Positions 53,241-61,329 of a stretch of DNA of 64,000 nt are shown in pieces. The stretch covers positions 40,796 through 104,795 of the forward strand of contig CACNFD010000007.1 of the NCBI GenBank assembly GCA_902619615.1, read 5' to 3'. Below the pieces are notes generated by a model that saw only the letters and a list, made by a program, of their open reading frames with translations, was not told the DNA's origin and ran no database searches. A program made the position numbers and the translations under genes. Position 1 is the stretch's first letter. Each line of letters opens with the position of its first letter. This DNA comes from an uncultured SAR116 cluster alpha proteobacterium (lineage in GTDB: Bacteria > Pseudomonadota > Alphaproteobacteria > Puniceispirillales > Marisalimonadaceae).

Positions 53241-53753
53241 TTGCCTTATACTTTAGATGAATTAGTTCAAGATATTAAAGAAATAATTAATACTGAAAAA
53301 ATGCCATATGGGGCAGATAAAATTTGCTATTTTGTTTCAAAAGCACTTATGGATCAGAACTTTATAATTGATAATCTTCCTGATAGAGCTGATGGTGAAT
53401 TACCTAGGCAAATACTTTATGAAGATAAAGAAACTGGTTTTTGTGTCTGTGGACATGTCCATGATAATGAAGCGATAGGAAGCCCTCATGACCATGGATC
53501 AAGCTGGGCTATTTATGGACAAGCCTCTGGCGAAACAGAAATGACTGATTGGGAAATTGTTGAAAAAAATAATTCAGATGATGTTATAAATGTTAAACCA
53601 AAACAAACATATATTATGAAAGCTGGTGATGTACATTTTTATGATGTAGGACATGTTCATTCACCAGTTAGGAAGCATCCTGTTAGATTATTAAGGATTG
53701 AAGGAGCTAATTTGGATAGTATAAAAAGATCTAATATTAAAGTAATTACCTAA
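53241..53753 (+). CDS. Cysteine-dioxygenase-like cupin protein
   Basis: A 170-residue cupin. The mononuclear iron ligands of thiol dioxygenases can be placed at H83 and H85 in SPHDHGSSW and H140 in DVGHVHSP, and the GQASGETEMTDW segment matches the family core. Such enzymes oxidise cysteine, 3-mercaptopropionate or a related thiol to a sulfinate with O2. The start is TTG 53241 with GGAGG five bases upstream; an upstream TTG would lie before the ribosome-binding site and is rejected. It follows the KdaD-like gene by 36 bases. Its 3' end overlaps the convergent rhodanese gene by 8 bases. Confidence 0.72.
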   Translation: MPYTLDELVQDIKEIINTEKMPYGADKICYFVSKALMDQNFIIDNLPDRADGELPRQILYEDKETGFCVCGHVHDNEAIGSPHDHGSSWAIYGQASGETEMTDWEIVEKNNSDDVINVKPKQTYIMKAGDVHFYDVGHVHSPVRKHPVRLLRIEGANLDSIKRSNIKVIT

Positions 53754-55305
53754 AAAATCTCCTTTCTTCTTCGTCCATGTTTTTTATTAAATCCGTTTCC
53801 CATTTTAAGTAATTTTTTGCATGTTCTTTGTTTCCTTGATGACGAAGGTGAGTATGAAAATTAAAATCAATAAATTTTTCATCCAATTCAACTTCTGTTG
53901 TATCAATATAATCCAAATAATGTTCAACGTCTGTTTCATTCCAATGATATACTTGAACCAAATAATTTGGATCTTTTTCTTGAAGATCACTTATAATTAG
54001 ACTTGCTTTAGGTAAATCATCGGTAATTAGAATTATAGATTCGTGATAGTGAGTCATATCTTTTTTTATTATTAATCTATTGGTCCAAACTGACTTCTTA
54101 ATTCTTTTTTTGCAATAATCAAAGCTGTTTCGGATATCAAAGATAGGAGTATCTTTTAAATTTTTAAAATTCTCTAATTTAATTAAATTTATTCGGTTAG
54201 CTCTAAAGTTTACATCATGTTTGAGATTTAAATTTTTCATTCTTTTAGGGCTTTCATTTACAACATAACAATGATAGTTCATTTTTTTTAACCATAATGC
54301 TGTCATGCCTGCTCTTACAAGATCACCGTCATCAAATACAATTACATGTGATTTTAATACACCTATATATTTATCAGTAGCTTGTATTAATTGACCACCA
54401 GGTACGTTTCTTAATTTAGATAACTTATTTTGTTGATTTGAGCTGGTTCTTACATCAAAAACATATGTAGTTATGTTCTTATCATTTATGAGTTCTTGGG
54501 CTTGATTAAAATCAATGATTTCAACTTTATTTTCTAATAAGTTTACTATCTTGCTTCTAAGCTTATTAATTTTTTCATTCTTAGGTGTTTTGTCCAAAAA
54601 TTTTATTTTTCCATGATCTAATTTTAAATTAGCTAAAAACCATCCTTGTGTCCCATTCTCTAATGCATAAACTTTATTTTTAATACCAAAATTTATCAGT
54701 GCCTGAGCACCAATAATTGATCTTGTTCGGCCAGCGCAATTGATTATTATTTCAGTATTTGAACTTTTTATTAGTTCAGAAATTCTAAAAGGTATTTCAG
54801 CATTTGGACAACAAACACTTCCAGGTATGCTCATCTTATTATATTCATCAAATGGTCTGCCATCTAATATAATAATATCTTTCTTTTCTTTTTGTTTTTG
54901 AAATAATTGAGATGCTGTTATGGATGGCGTGTTAAATTTTTTTTCGACTAATTCCCCGAAACTTTTACTAGGTACATTAATTCCGTCAAACAGATTAAAT
55001 TTAGAATTTTTCCAACCATCAACCCCATTTCTTAAAATAAAAATATTTATATATTTTAAATTTTTTGCCAGTTCACATGTTATCTCTGCAATTCCGTCGT
55101 TATTATCAAACAAAACCATTCGTGTATTTTTGTTAGGTAATAGCTTCTCAATATTTATTTCAAATTCGCTAAATGGAATTGAAATAGAAAATATTGGATG
55201 ACCTGCTGTGTGTTGAGCTGTCTCTCTAACATCAATAAAAGCTAATTCTTTTTCATCTGAAATCCAACTTTTTACTATTTTGGCTTCTACAAAATTTTTC
55301 ATCAT
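53746..55305 (-). CDS. Four-domain rhodanese-like protein
   Basis: A 519-residue protein made of four tandem rhodanese domains, starting near residues 1, 128, 265 and 380. LAFIDVRETAQHTAGHP, IIILDGRPFDEYNKM, TYVFDVRTSSNQ and TPIFDIRNSFDYC are the repeat starts. Only the second domain has a catalytic cysteine (C190 in NCAGRTRSII). The others have Asp or Thr in that position, so they are probably structural. It may move sulfane sulfur from a thiol-derived persulfide. It is divergent from the ThDP enzyme gene and convergent with the thiol-dioxygenase-like gene, which fits sulfur metabolism. Confidence 0.86.
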   Translation of the reverse strand: MMKNFVEAKIVKSWISDEKELAFIDVRETAQHTAGHPIFSISIPFSEFEINIEKLLPNKNTRMVLFDNNDGIAEITCELAKNLKYINIFILRNGVDGWKNSKFNLFDGINVPSKSFGELVEKKFNTPSITASQLFQKQKEKKDIIILDGRPFDEYNKMSIPGSVCCPNAEIPFRISELIKSSNTEIIINCAGRTRSIIGAQALINFGIKNKVYALENGTQGWFLANLKLDHGKIKFLDKTPKNEKINKLRSKIVNLLENKVEIIDFNQAQELINDKNITTYVFDVRTSSNQQNKLSKLRNVPGGQLIQATDKYIGVLKSHVIVFDDGDLVRAGMTALWLKKMNYHCYVVNESPKRMKNLNLKHDVNFRANRINLIKLENFKNLKDTPIFDIRNSFDYCKKRIKKSVWTNRLIIKKDMTHYHESIILITDDLPKASLIISDLQEKDPNYLVQVYHWNETDVEHYLDYIDTTEVELDEKFIDFNFHTHLRHQGNKEHAKNYLKWETDLIKNMDEEERRFFR

Positions 55306-55389
55306 TTAATGCAATCATTGATTTAATTTTAATAATTTAAAAAATTAATATATGTTTTTTGATAAAGTTAGTCAAAAATGGGGGATATA

Positions 55390-57051
55390 ATGAAAGACTA
55401 CAATGTGGGAGATTTGGTTTCGGAGTTTTTGCATCAAATTGATGTTAAGGATGTTTTTGGTGTGGTCTCAGTACATAATATACCGATGCTTGATGCAATT
55501 GGTAGAAGAAATCATATTAGAATGATCCCTGCAAGAGGTGAAATGGGAGCTGGCCATATGGCTGATGGTTATGCTAGAGCCCATAATGGACTTGGTGTTG
55601 TGTTTACAAGTACAGGCCCTGGCGCAGCTAACGTTGCTGGTGCAATTGTAGAGTCTCGTTTTGCAGGTTCATCTGTTTTGCACTTTACAGGCCAAACTGC
55701 AACAGAAAATTTAGATAAAAATCAAGGTACAGTTCATGACGTTCCTAATCAATTAGGTATGCTTAGTTCAATTTCTAAAGAGGCTATTAGAATTGATGAT
55801 GAAGATGAGGCCCTAGAAAAATTAATCTATGCATGCAAGATTGCTCTTACACCTCCAAAAGGACCAGTTTCAATTGAGATACCTATAGATATTCAAAGAA
55901 AAAAAATTGAAAGACCTTATTTACTCGACACGATTAGTCTGCCTCATATAAGTGGTGAATTAGGTGATACAAAATCACTAGATAAAATAGAAAATTATAT
56001 AAAATCTTCAAAGAGAAAAATTATATGGGTAGGAAATGGAGCTAAGTTCGCTACTGAAGAAGTCAATCTTTTCATCAAAATGGGTTTTGCAGTAGTAACA
56101 AGCACTCAAGGTAGAGGAGTGGTTTCAGAAACAAACAAAATGTGTTTAGGAGCTTTCAATGCTGTCCCCTTAATAGAAGAATTTTATAAAACATTAGATT
56201 TAATGCTTGTAGTAGGTAGTAGATTAAGAGGTCATGAGACCAGAGATATGTCACTAGAGTTGCCAAAAAAATTAGTTCAAATTGATATAGATCCAAGCGC
56301 CAAAAATAGAACATACAAAACAAATCAATTTCATTGTGGAGATGCAAAAAAAGTTCTAGCCGAATTAGCTAAAAGATTAGCGGGCAAAATTTCTGTAGAT
56401 AATGAGTGGATAGATGAGGTTAGTGATTTAAAAAATCAAATATATTTAGATTATAAAAACATTTTAGGTGCGTATAAAGATTTTCCAGAAATAATAAGAA
56501 ATATTCTTCCAAAAGAGGGTAAGTGGGTAAGAGATGTTACTATTTCAAATAGTATGTGGGGAAACCGCATGATGTATGTAAATGAACCTACTGAAAATAT
56601 TTATCCTGTTGGAGCAGCAATTGGACCTGGAATGGCTTTGGCTATTGGAGCTGCAATTGCCAGTGAGGGAAAAAAAACGATAGCAATGTGTGGGGATGGG
56701 GGGTTTATGCTTAATCTTCCCGATTTGTGGACTGCTTCTGAAACAAATTGCGATGTTGTGTTTTTAGTAATGAATGATAATGGTTATGGTGTCATAAAAC
56801 ACATACAAGACAGCATGTATGGTGGAAGAAAATTCTTTGCTGATTTAATGGGACCAAATTTTGAAGATTTAGCAAAAGTAGCCAAAATGAAATATAAGAA
56901 AATAGATTATGCAAAAGATTTAGAAAAGGTACTAAAGGAAGCTGTAAATTTTGATGGCCCAGTATTAGTAGAGGTCAATGTAGCATCTGTTGGAGAAATG
57001 CCACGTTACTTTGCCCCACCTCCTCACGCTCTTAAAAAAATAATATGTTAG
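55390..57051 (+). CDS. ThDP-dependent enzyme of the acetolactate synthase / decarboxylase family
   Basis: A 553-residue ThDP enzyme with the usual three domains. The pyrimidine domain holds the catalytic Glu in ARGEMGAGHMADGYARA (about 46-62), the central domain follows at about 190-320, and the diphosphate domain has the metal motif MCGDGGFMLNLPDL (about 436-449) ending with NDNGYG (about 465). It does not look like Xsc, IlvB or oxalyl-CoA decarboxylase closely enough to name a substrate. ATG 55390 has GGGGA four bases upstream; ATG 55378 is an alternative. It overlaps the TSUP exporter gene by 7 bases. Confidence 0.85.
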   Translation: MKDYNVGDLVSEFLHQIDVKDVFGVVSVHNIPMLDAIGRRNHIRMIPARGEMGAGHMADGYARAHNGLGVVFTSTGPGAANVAGAIVESRFAGSSVLHFTGQTATENLDKNQGTVHDVPNQLGMLSSISKEAIRIDDEDEALEKLIYACKIALTPPKGPVSIEIPIDIQRKKIERPYLLDTISLPHISGELGDTKSLDKIENYIKSSKRKIIWVGNGAKFATEEVNLFIKMGFAVVTSTQGRGVVSETNKMCLGAFNAVPLIEEFYKTLDLMLVVGSRLRGHETRDMSLELPKKLVQIDIDPSAKNRTYKTNQFHCGDAKKVLAELAKRLAGKISVDNEWIDEVSDLKNQIYLDYKNILGAYKDFPEIIRNILPKEGKWVRDVTISNSMWGNRMMYVNEPTENIYPVGAAIGPGMALAIGAAIASEGKKTIAMCGDGGFMLNLPDLWTASETNCDVVFLVMNDNGYGVIKHIQDSMYGGRKFFADLMGPNFEDLAKVAKMKYKKIDYAKDLEKVLKEAVNFDGPVLVEVNVASVGEMPRYFAPPPHALKKIIC

Positions 57052-57818
57052 AGTTTCCGGAATCGATTTCAAACTTAACAGCATATTTTTTGATTTTTGC
57101 TAGCATGGCTACTTCATTTATTACCTCAGCTTTTGGGATTGGGGGAGGAGCAGTTTTATTGGGATTATTAGCTGTCAAACTACCTCCTGTTGCCTTATTA
57201 CCAATACATGGGATTGTTCAAATAGGTTCTAATCTTGGAAGAACAATTATTTTTTTCAAAGACATTAAAAAGGAAACTTTAATTCCGTTTACTATTGGGA
57301 CTATTATTGGTTCTATAATTGGAGGTTCCATTTTTATTCAAATAGAGGCTTGGTTGCTTCAGTTATCAATATCTTTATTTATATTATGGTCAGTATATGG
57401 AAAAATTCCAATTATTGGATCAAAACAAATAACAATTGGTGGTGCATTTTCAGGTTTTATGACAATGTTTTTTGGAGCATCAGGACCTCTAGTAGCAGGA
57501 ATGGTAAAAACACTAAATTTAGAACCTGTAAAACATTTAGCAACACACTCAGCATTAATGTCTATACAACATATGATTAAAGTAGTTGTATTTGGTTTTG
57601 TTGGTTTTGCTTACTCAGAATATTTTTTACTTATTTTTTTAATGATAATTAGTGGATTTGCAGGAACTATTTTAGGAAAAAAAATTTTAGTAAAATATGG
57701 AAGTAAATATTTTAAATTAATTCTAAATGCAACTCTTACGATTATTGCAATATACCTTCTTTGGAATGCTATAATAACAGGTAAAATTCTAGATGATCTT
57801 AATCTTTTTGCTTGGTAA
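57045..57818 (+). CDS. TauE/SafE (TSUP) family sulfite/sulfonate exporter
   Basis: A 257-residue membrane protein with about seven or eight helices. The two repeat motifs FGIGGGAVLLGLLAV (about 31-45) and FGASGPLVAGM (about 142-152) are the TSUP signature. Members export sulfite, sulfoacetate or related anions. It starts inside the ThDP gene (overlap of ATG and TAG region, 7 bases) and so is translated with it, implying that the enzyme makes or consumes an anion to be exported. Its 3' end overlaps the convergent tctA gene by 20 bases. Confidence 0.85.
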   Translation: MLEFPESISNLTAYFLIFASMATSFITSAFGIGGGAVLLGLLAVKLPPVALLPIHGIVQIGSNLGRTIIFFKDIKKETLIPFTIGTIIGSIIGGSIFIQIEAWLLQLSISLFILWSVYGKIPIIGSKQITIGGAFSGFMTMFFGASGPLVAGMVKTLNLEPVKHLATHSALMSIQHMIKVVVFGFVGFAYSEYFLLIFLMIISGFAGTILGKKILVKYGSKYFKLILNATLTIIAIYLLWNAIITGKILDDLNLFAW

Positions 57819-59283
57819 TCCAAGAATAAATCATAGGTCCACATAAACCTAAAAATGCAAAAACTAAAAACATTAGTGCAAGGGGTTGAGCAAGTATCAT
57901 CCACCACGCTCCATCATACATTTTAAGTGAATGTTGTAAGTTTGTTTCCACCATCTCTCCTAAAATAAGACCGACAGCAATTGGAGCAACAGAAAATCCA
58001 TGCCTTCTAGCAAAATAACCAATGACTCCAAAAATTAAAGCTAACCAAACATCTAAAAGTTGACCTTGAAAAGCATATGCGCCGATCACTGATAAAGCAA
58101 AAACAATAGGCCATAGAATCTGTGTTGGAACTAATGATACTCTAGCAAATAACTTAGCAGCATAAAGACCCATCAACATAAACATCACATTTGCGACAAA
58201 CATTGAACCAAAGATTTGATAAACTTTTTCTACTTGTTCAGTAAACAAATAAACACCCGGTCTTAGACCATGTACCATTAGGCCAACAAGTATAATTGCA
58301 GTAGTTCCGCTACCTGGTATTCCTAGTACCATAGTTGGAACCATAGCTCCACCTGTGGCTGCATTATTTGCTGCTTCAGCTCCAGCAATTCCCTCAATAG
58401 CACCTTTCCCAAATTCTTTTTTATTTTTTGACCATCTTCTTGCTTCTGAGTAACCAATCATTGATGCAACAGTGGCTCCTTCAGCTGGAAGAACTCCAAT
58501 AAAAGTTCCAATTCCACATGATCTAAGTATGGTCTTCCAAATTTTTTTGTAATCCTCTATAGTAGGTAGTTTAACGGCTTTCATAGTTACTGTATTAATA
58601 ATTTTATTAACTGTTTTTGATTGAACTAAAAGTTCAGAAATAGCAAAGAGACCTATAAATATTGGCACAAAGTGTAAACCTTCATATAATTCGTAATTAC
58701 CAAACATAAATCTTTCTATTCCAGTAACACGTTCTGCGCCTATGGTTGATAGCCAAACACCAAATATACCACCTATTAAATTTTTGACTGCTCCACCAGC
58801 ACTTATACTTGCAAGCATTGATAATCCAAAAACAGTTAAAGCAAAATATTCTGGGGATCTGAATTCATAAGCAACCCTTGCTAAGAGTGGTGCTGCAAAA
58901 CATAAAATTATAACTGAAAAAATACCACCAACTGTACTTGATATCACCGCTATTCCCAAAGCACGACCAGCCTCACCCTTTTGTGCAAGTGGATATCCAT
59001 CAAATGTAGTAGCTGCAGCTGCAGATGTGCCTGGAGTATTAATTAATATTGCTGTAATTGATCCTGCAAAAGTAGCAGATACATATATGGTTGCAAGAAC
59101 AGCAATAGCATGAACAGGATCCATTGTAAGTGTAAATGGTAACAGTAATGCTGCCCCAGTTGTAGCACCGAGGCCTGGTAAAACACCAATGATAACACCT
59201 AATATTGTAGTGGCAAATATCAAACCTAAAAGATATGGGTCGACTACAACCGATGCCATTGCAGATATTGCTTGCTCAAACAT
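57799..59283 (-). CDS. tctA: Tripartite tricarboxylate transporter permease TctA
   Basis: A 494-residue membrane permease with about twelve helices. The family blocks GVLPGLGATTGAALLLPFT (about 33-51), ILINTPGTSAAAATTFDGYP (about 79-98) and GLPAEGATVASMIGYSEA-like (about 260, here GVLPAEGATVASM) are clear, with VLGIPGSGTTAIILVGLM repeated. It imports a carboxylate by the sodium or proton gradient with TctB and the TctC receptor. It comes 11 bases after tctB. The 3' end overlaps the TSUP gene by 20 bases on the other strand. Confidence 0.95.
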   Translation of the reverse strand: MFEQAISAMASVVVDPYLLGLIFATTILGVIIGVLPGLGATTGAALLLPFTLTMDPVHAIAVLATIYVSATFAGSITAILINTPGTSAAAATTFDGYPLAQKGEAGRALGIAVISSTVGGIFSVIILCFAAPLLARVAYEFRSPEYFALTVFGLSMLASISAGGAVKNLIGGIFGVWLSTIGAERVTGIERFMFGNYELYEGLHFVPIFIGLFAISELLVQSKTVNKIINTVTMKAVKLPTIEDYKKIWKTILRSCGIGTFIGVLPAEGATVASMIGYSEARRWSKNKKEFGKGAIEGIAGAEAANNAATGGAMVPTMVLGIPGSGTTAIILVGLMVHGLRPGVYLFTEQVEKVYQIFGSMFVANVMFMLMGLYAAKLFARVSLVPTQILWPIVFALSVIGAYAFQGQLLDVWLALIFGVIGYFARRHGFSVAPIAVGLILGEMVETNLQHSLKMYDGAWWMILAQPLALMFLVFAFLGLCGPMIYSWITKQKD

Positions 59284-59294
59284 AAATATTTTTC

Positions 59295-59753
59295 CTAACC
59301 ATAATATAAATTCATTAATATGCCCCTAGGGAATCTAATTTTTAAAACATAGTCAAATAACAAAAAAACTAACCCTGGAGTTACTGTGGCAGTCAAAAAA
59401 GCAACCCAGATTCTTCTCTCACCCCACAAAATACTCATTAAAAAAATCACAACAAATATTCCAATAAACATATCAGTATAAACAGTTAACAAATAAAATA
59501 GCAGAAATAAAAGCATACTTCCCCATGTGTGATATTTCTCAAGAGTTACAGGTTTGGGATTATTTTTATAAAATTGATAAGTCATAACTCCGATCAAAAT
59601 TAATTTCAAAATCATTAAAAAAATTGGGAATGATCGTGCTTGCATACTTTCACCAACTATCATTTCTGGTGAAGTGTCAAGCTGAAAAGCTATAGCTATT
59701 ACAGATAGAGAAAAGATAGTTAATATTAATGGTACTAAGTAGATATTTTTCAT
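59295..59753 (-). CDS. tctB: Tripartite tricarboxylate transporter small subunit TctB
   Basis: A 152-residue protein with four hydrophobic helices, the usual size and pattern of TctB. It stabilises the TctA channel. I choose ATG 59753 (MKNIYLVPLILTIF) over a start nine codons upstream, which would run into the hairpin that separates it from tctC. It shows the family features SPEMIVGESMQARSFP (about 33-48) and a WGERRIWVA loop (about 112) between helices 3 and 4. The gene is bracketed by tctC upstream and tctA downstream. Confidence 0.88.
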   Translation of the reverse strand: MKNIYLVPLILTIFSLSVIAIAFQLDTSPEMIVGESMQARSFPIFLMILKLILIGVMTYQFYKNNPKPVTLEKYHTWGSMLLFLLFYLLTVYTDMFIGIFVVIFLMSILWGERRIWVAFLTATVTPGLVFLLFDYVLKIRFPRGILMNLYYG

Positions 59754-59765
59754 AATGTTTAAAGT

Positions 59766-59794
59766 AAAGACCTCCCACAAATTGAGAGGTCTTT
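59766..59794 (-). promoter_or_regulatory. Intercistronic hairpin between tctC and tctB
   Basis: Perfect 9-base arms AAAGACCTC and GAGGTCTTT with an 11-base loop, lying 20 bases after the tctC stop and 12 before tctB. On the coding strand it is followed only by ACTTTAAAC, so it is at most a weak terminator. It probably leaves tctC mRNA more abundant than tctBA, as expected for a binding protein. Confidence 0.68.
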
Positions 59795-59814
59795 AATCTT
59801 CTTTATATTATTGT

Positions 59815-60792
59815 TTATTTTAATAAGCCCATTTCTTTTAAGGCAGGACCAAACTCACCCACCATAAATGCAATTTGCTTACCCCATGGTCCGGACGGCT
59901 GTGGGGATGTACTATCTAAACCTGAGTTAGCTAGGTAAGCTTGATACATTGAATGTTTCATAGCTTTTTGAATACCTTTTTCCATTTCAGCAACTCTGGC
60001 CTTGTCTACACCAGCATGTGTCACAAATCCTCTGGTTGTTGATAAAACAAGGTCAATGCCCAATTCTTTTGCTGTCTTAGCTTTCGGAATTGGAGCCATT
60101 CCATTTTCTGCAAGAATAACTAGTGGACAAATGTCTCCAGCTTCAACAGGTGCTGCAGCTTCTGATAAATTTAATGTTCCAACATCAACTTCACCAGCAA
60201 CTAGTCTTGTTGCTAACTCTCCTCCGCCTTTGTAAGGAATGTATTTTGGCATTTTTTGGCCAAGTCTCTTAGCCCATAAAAATACAGTTATATGGTCAAT
60301 GGTACCAGTGTGTGTGCCACCAAAAGTAATTTTATCGCCTTTTTTCATGCCAGCAACAAAATCTTCAGGTGTCTTATAAGGGCTTTTCTTACAATTAACC
60401 ATTAAAATTTGTGGATCATTAGTACCTCTCGAAATCGGTGCCATGTCCTCAACTTTCAATTTTGTTTTACCCATTGCCATTGTAATTGCATGGCCAACAG
60501 TAAATGTTAATATTGTATTCCCATCGGCAGGTCTAGTCATGAAATAATTCATTGCTGCCGCACCGCCACCACCTCTTTTATTAACAACAACCATGTCTTG
60601 CTTAAGAGTTCTTCTTGAACGAAGCATCATCATTCTTGAGTTGACGTCAGTTCCTCCGCCAGCTCCTGCATGAGTAACAACTTCAATAGCAGGCTTTTTT
60701 GAAGCCAGAGTAGGACTAGTAGTGAAAGCAATAGCTGATACTATAGCAGCCAAACCAGTTCCAACTTTGAAAAGTGTTTTAGATTTAATCAT
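59815..60792 (-). CDS. tctC: Tripartite tricarboxylate transporter receptor TctC
   Basis: Periplasmic receptor of 325 residues. Residues 1-30 (MIKSKTLFKVGTGLAAIVSA...) are a signal peptide ending near TLASKKP. The family pattern is seen in VVTHAGAGGGTDVNSRMM (about 38-55), VVNKRGGGGAAAMNYF (about 70-85) and IPYKGGGELATRLVAGEVD (about 184-202). The GSGTDV-type loop binds a carboxylate between the lobes. Specificity is not predictable. A small hairpin (60816-60829) sits just upstream of its GGAGG ribosome-binding site, and a 20-base dyad lies 67 bases upstream. Confidence 0.94.
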   Translation of the reverse strand: MIKSKTLFKVGTGLAAIVSAIAFTTSPTLASKKPAIEVVTHAGAGGGTDVNSRMMMLRSRRTLKQDMVVVNKRGGGGAAAMNYFMTRPADGNTILTFTVGHAITMAMGKTKLKVEDMAPISRGTNDPQILMVNCKKSPYKTPEDFVAGMKKGDKITFGGTHTGTIDHITVFLWAKRLGQKMPKYIPYKGGGELATRLVAGEVDVGTLNLSEAAAPVEAGDICPLVILAENGMAPIPKAKTAKELGIDLVLSTTRGFVTHAGVDKARVAEMEKGIQKAMKHSMYQAYLANSGLDSTSPQPSGPWGKQIAFMVGEFGPALKEMGLLK

Positions 60793-60858
60793 TTATTTTC
60801 CTCCGTAATGATTACCCAGCTAATGCTGGCTTGATATACCATTAAAAATAGTATTATC

Positions 60859-60878
60859 TTGAGTAATTAAATACTCAA
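60859..60878. promoter_or_regulatory. Inverted repeat upstream of tctC, candidate operator
   Basis: Arms TTGAGTA and TACTCAA with an ATTAAA spacer, a perfect 20-base dyad centred about 76 bases before the tctC start. Position and size fit a dimeric regulator (GntR or similar), but no regulator gene is adjacent, so this is a candidate only. Confidence 0.42.
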
Positions 60879-61014
60879 CCCCATTCAACATTATAGCAAC
60901 TTAGAAATTTCAAATTACTTACTAAATGAATAATTTGATTATTACGAATTAAAATTATGAGTCAAGCACTACAACAAGTTTAATGATGAAATTGTTAATA
61001 TTTGAATGATAAAT

Positions 61015-61182
61015 TTAATTCTTATGTTTATCTTGAAAATCTGAACTCATATTAGATCTATAAAATTCAATAACTTGCGTTCTCGTAAGATCAGAGTTTT
61101 CTTTTTTTATAAAAATTTTATCAATTTCTGGTGTAACAGTAGCAAGTTGAAAAATCACAGAAATTATTGATAACGGTTCCAA
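61015..61182 (-). CDS. Small hypothetical protein, 55 residues, TTG start
   Basis: A short reading frame not recognised as any known family. It begins with TTG 61182, preceded by AAGGAG with a 6-base spacing, an ideal ribosome-binding site that is rare in this window. The N-terminal third is hydrophobic (LSIISVIFQLATVTPE), and the rest is charged, ending with FQDKHKN. Codon choice looks like the neighbours (many AAA, GAA, ATT). It lies alone between tctC and coq7. It may be a small membrane-associated protein. I am not sure it is expressed. Confidence 0.5.
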   Translation of the reverse strand: MEPLSIISVIFQLATVTPEIDKIFIKKENSDLTRTQVIEFYRSNMSSDFQDKHKN

Positions 61183-61329
61183 ATTTAACTCCTTAGAATT
61201 AAATTAAGTCTGCAATTGGTATGCCATTCAATTTCTAAGAGAAAATAAAAAATTAAAATTAAGCTTGTAACGCATTGAAAATTCAAAAATTAATTTTAAA
61301 TAAATACCATAAATAATTTAAATCGAATC

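Larger units (their letters stand above)
60793..61329. other. 537-base region between tctC and coq7
   Basis: The longest gap between recognised genes. It holds, from left to right, the tctC ribosome-binding site, a 5-bp hairpin (CCAGC TAAT GCTGG, 60816-60829), a 20-base dyad (60859-60878), about 130 bases of plain AT-rich DNA, a small minus-strand reading frame (61015-61182) with a good ribosome-binding site, and 147 bases that should hold promoters for that frame and for coq7. I see no RNA gene in it. Confidence 0.6.
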
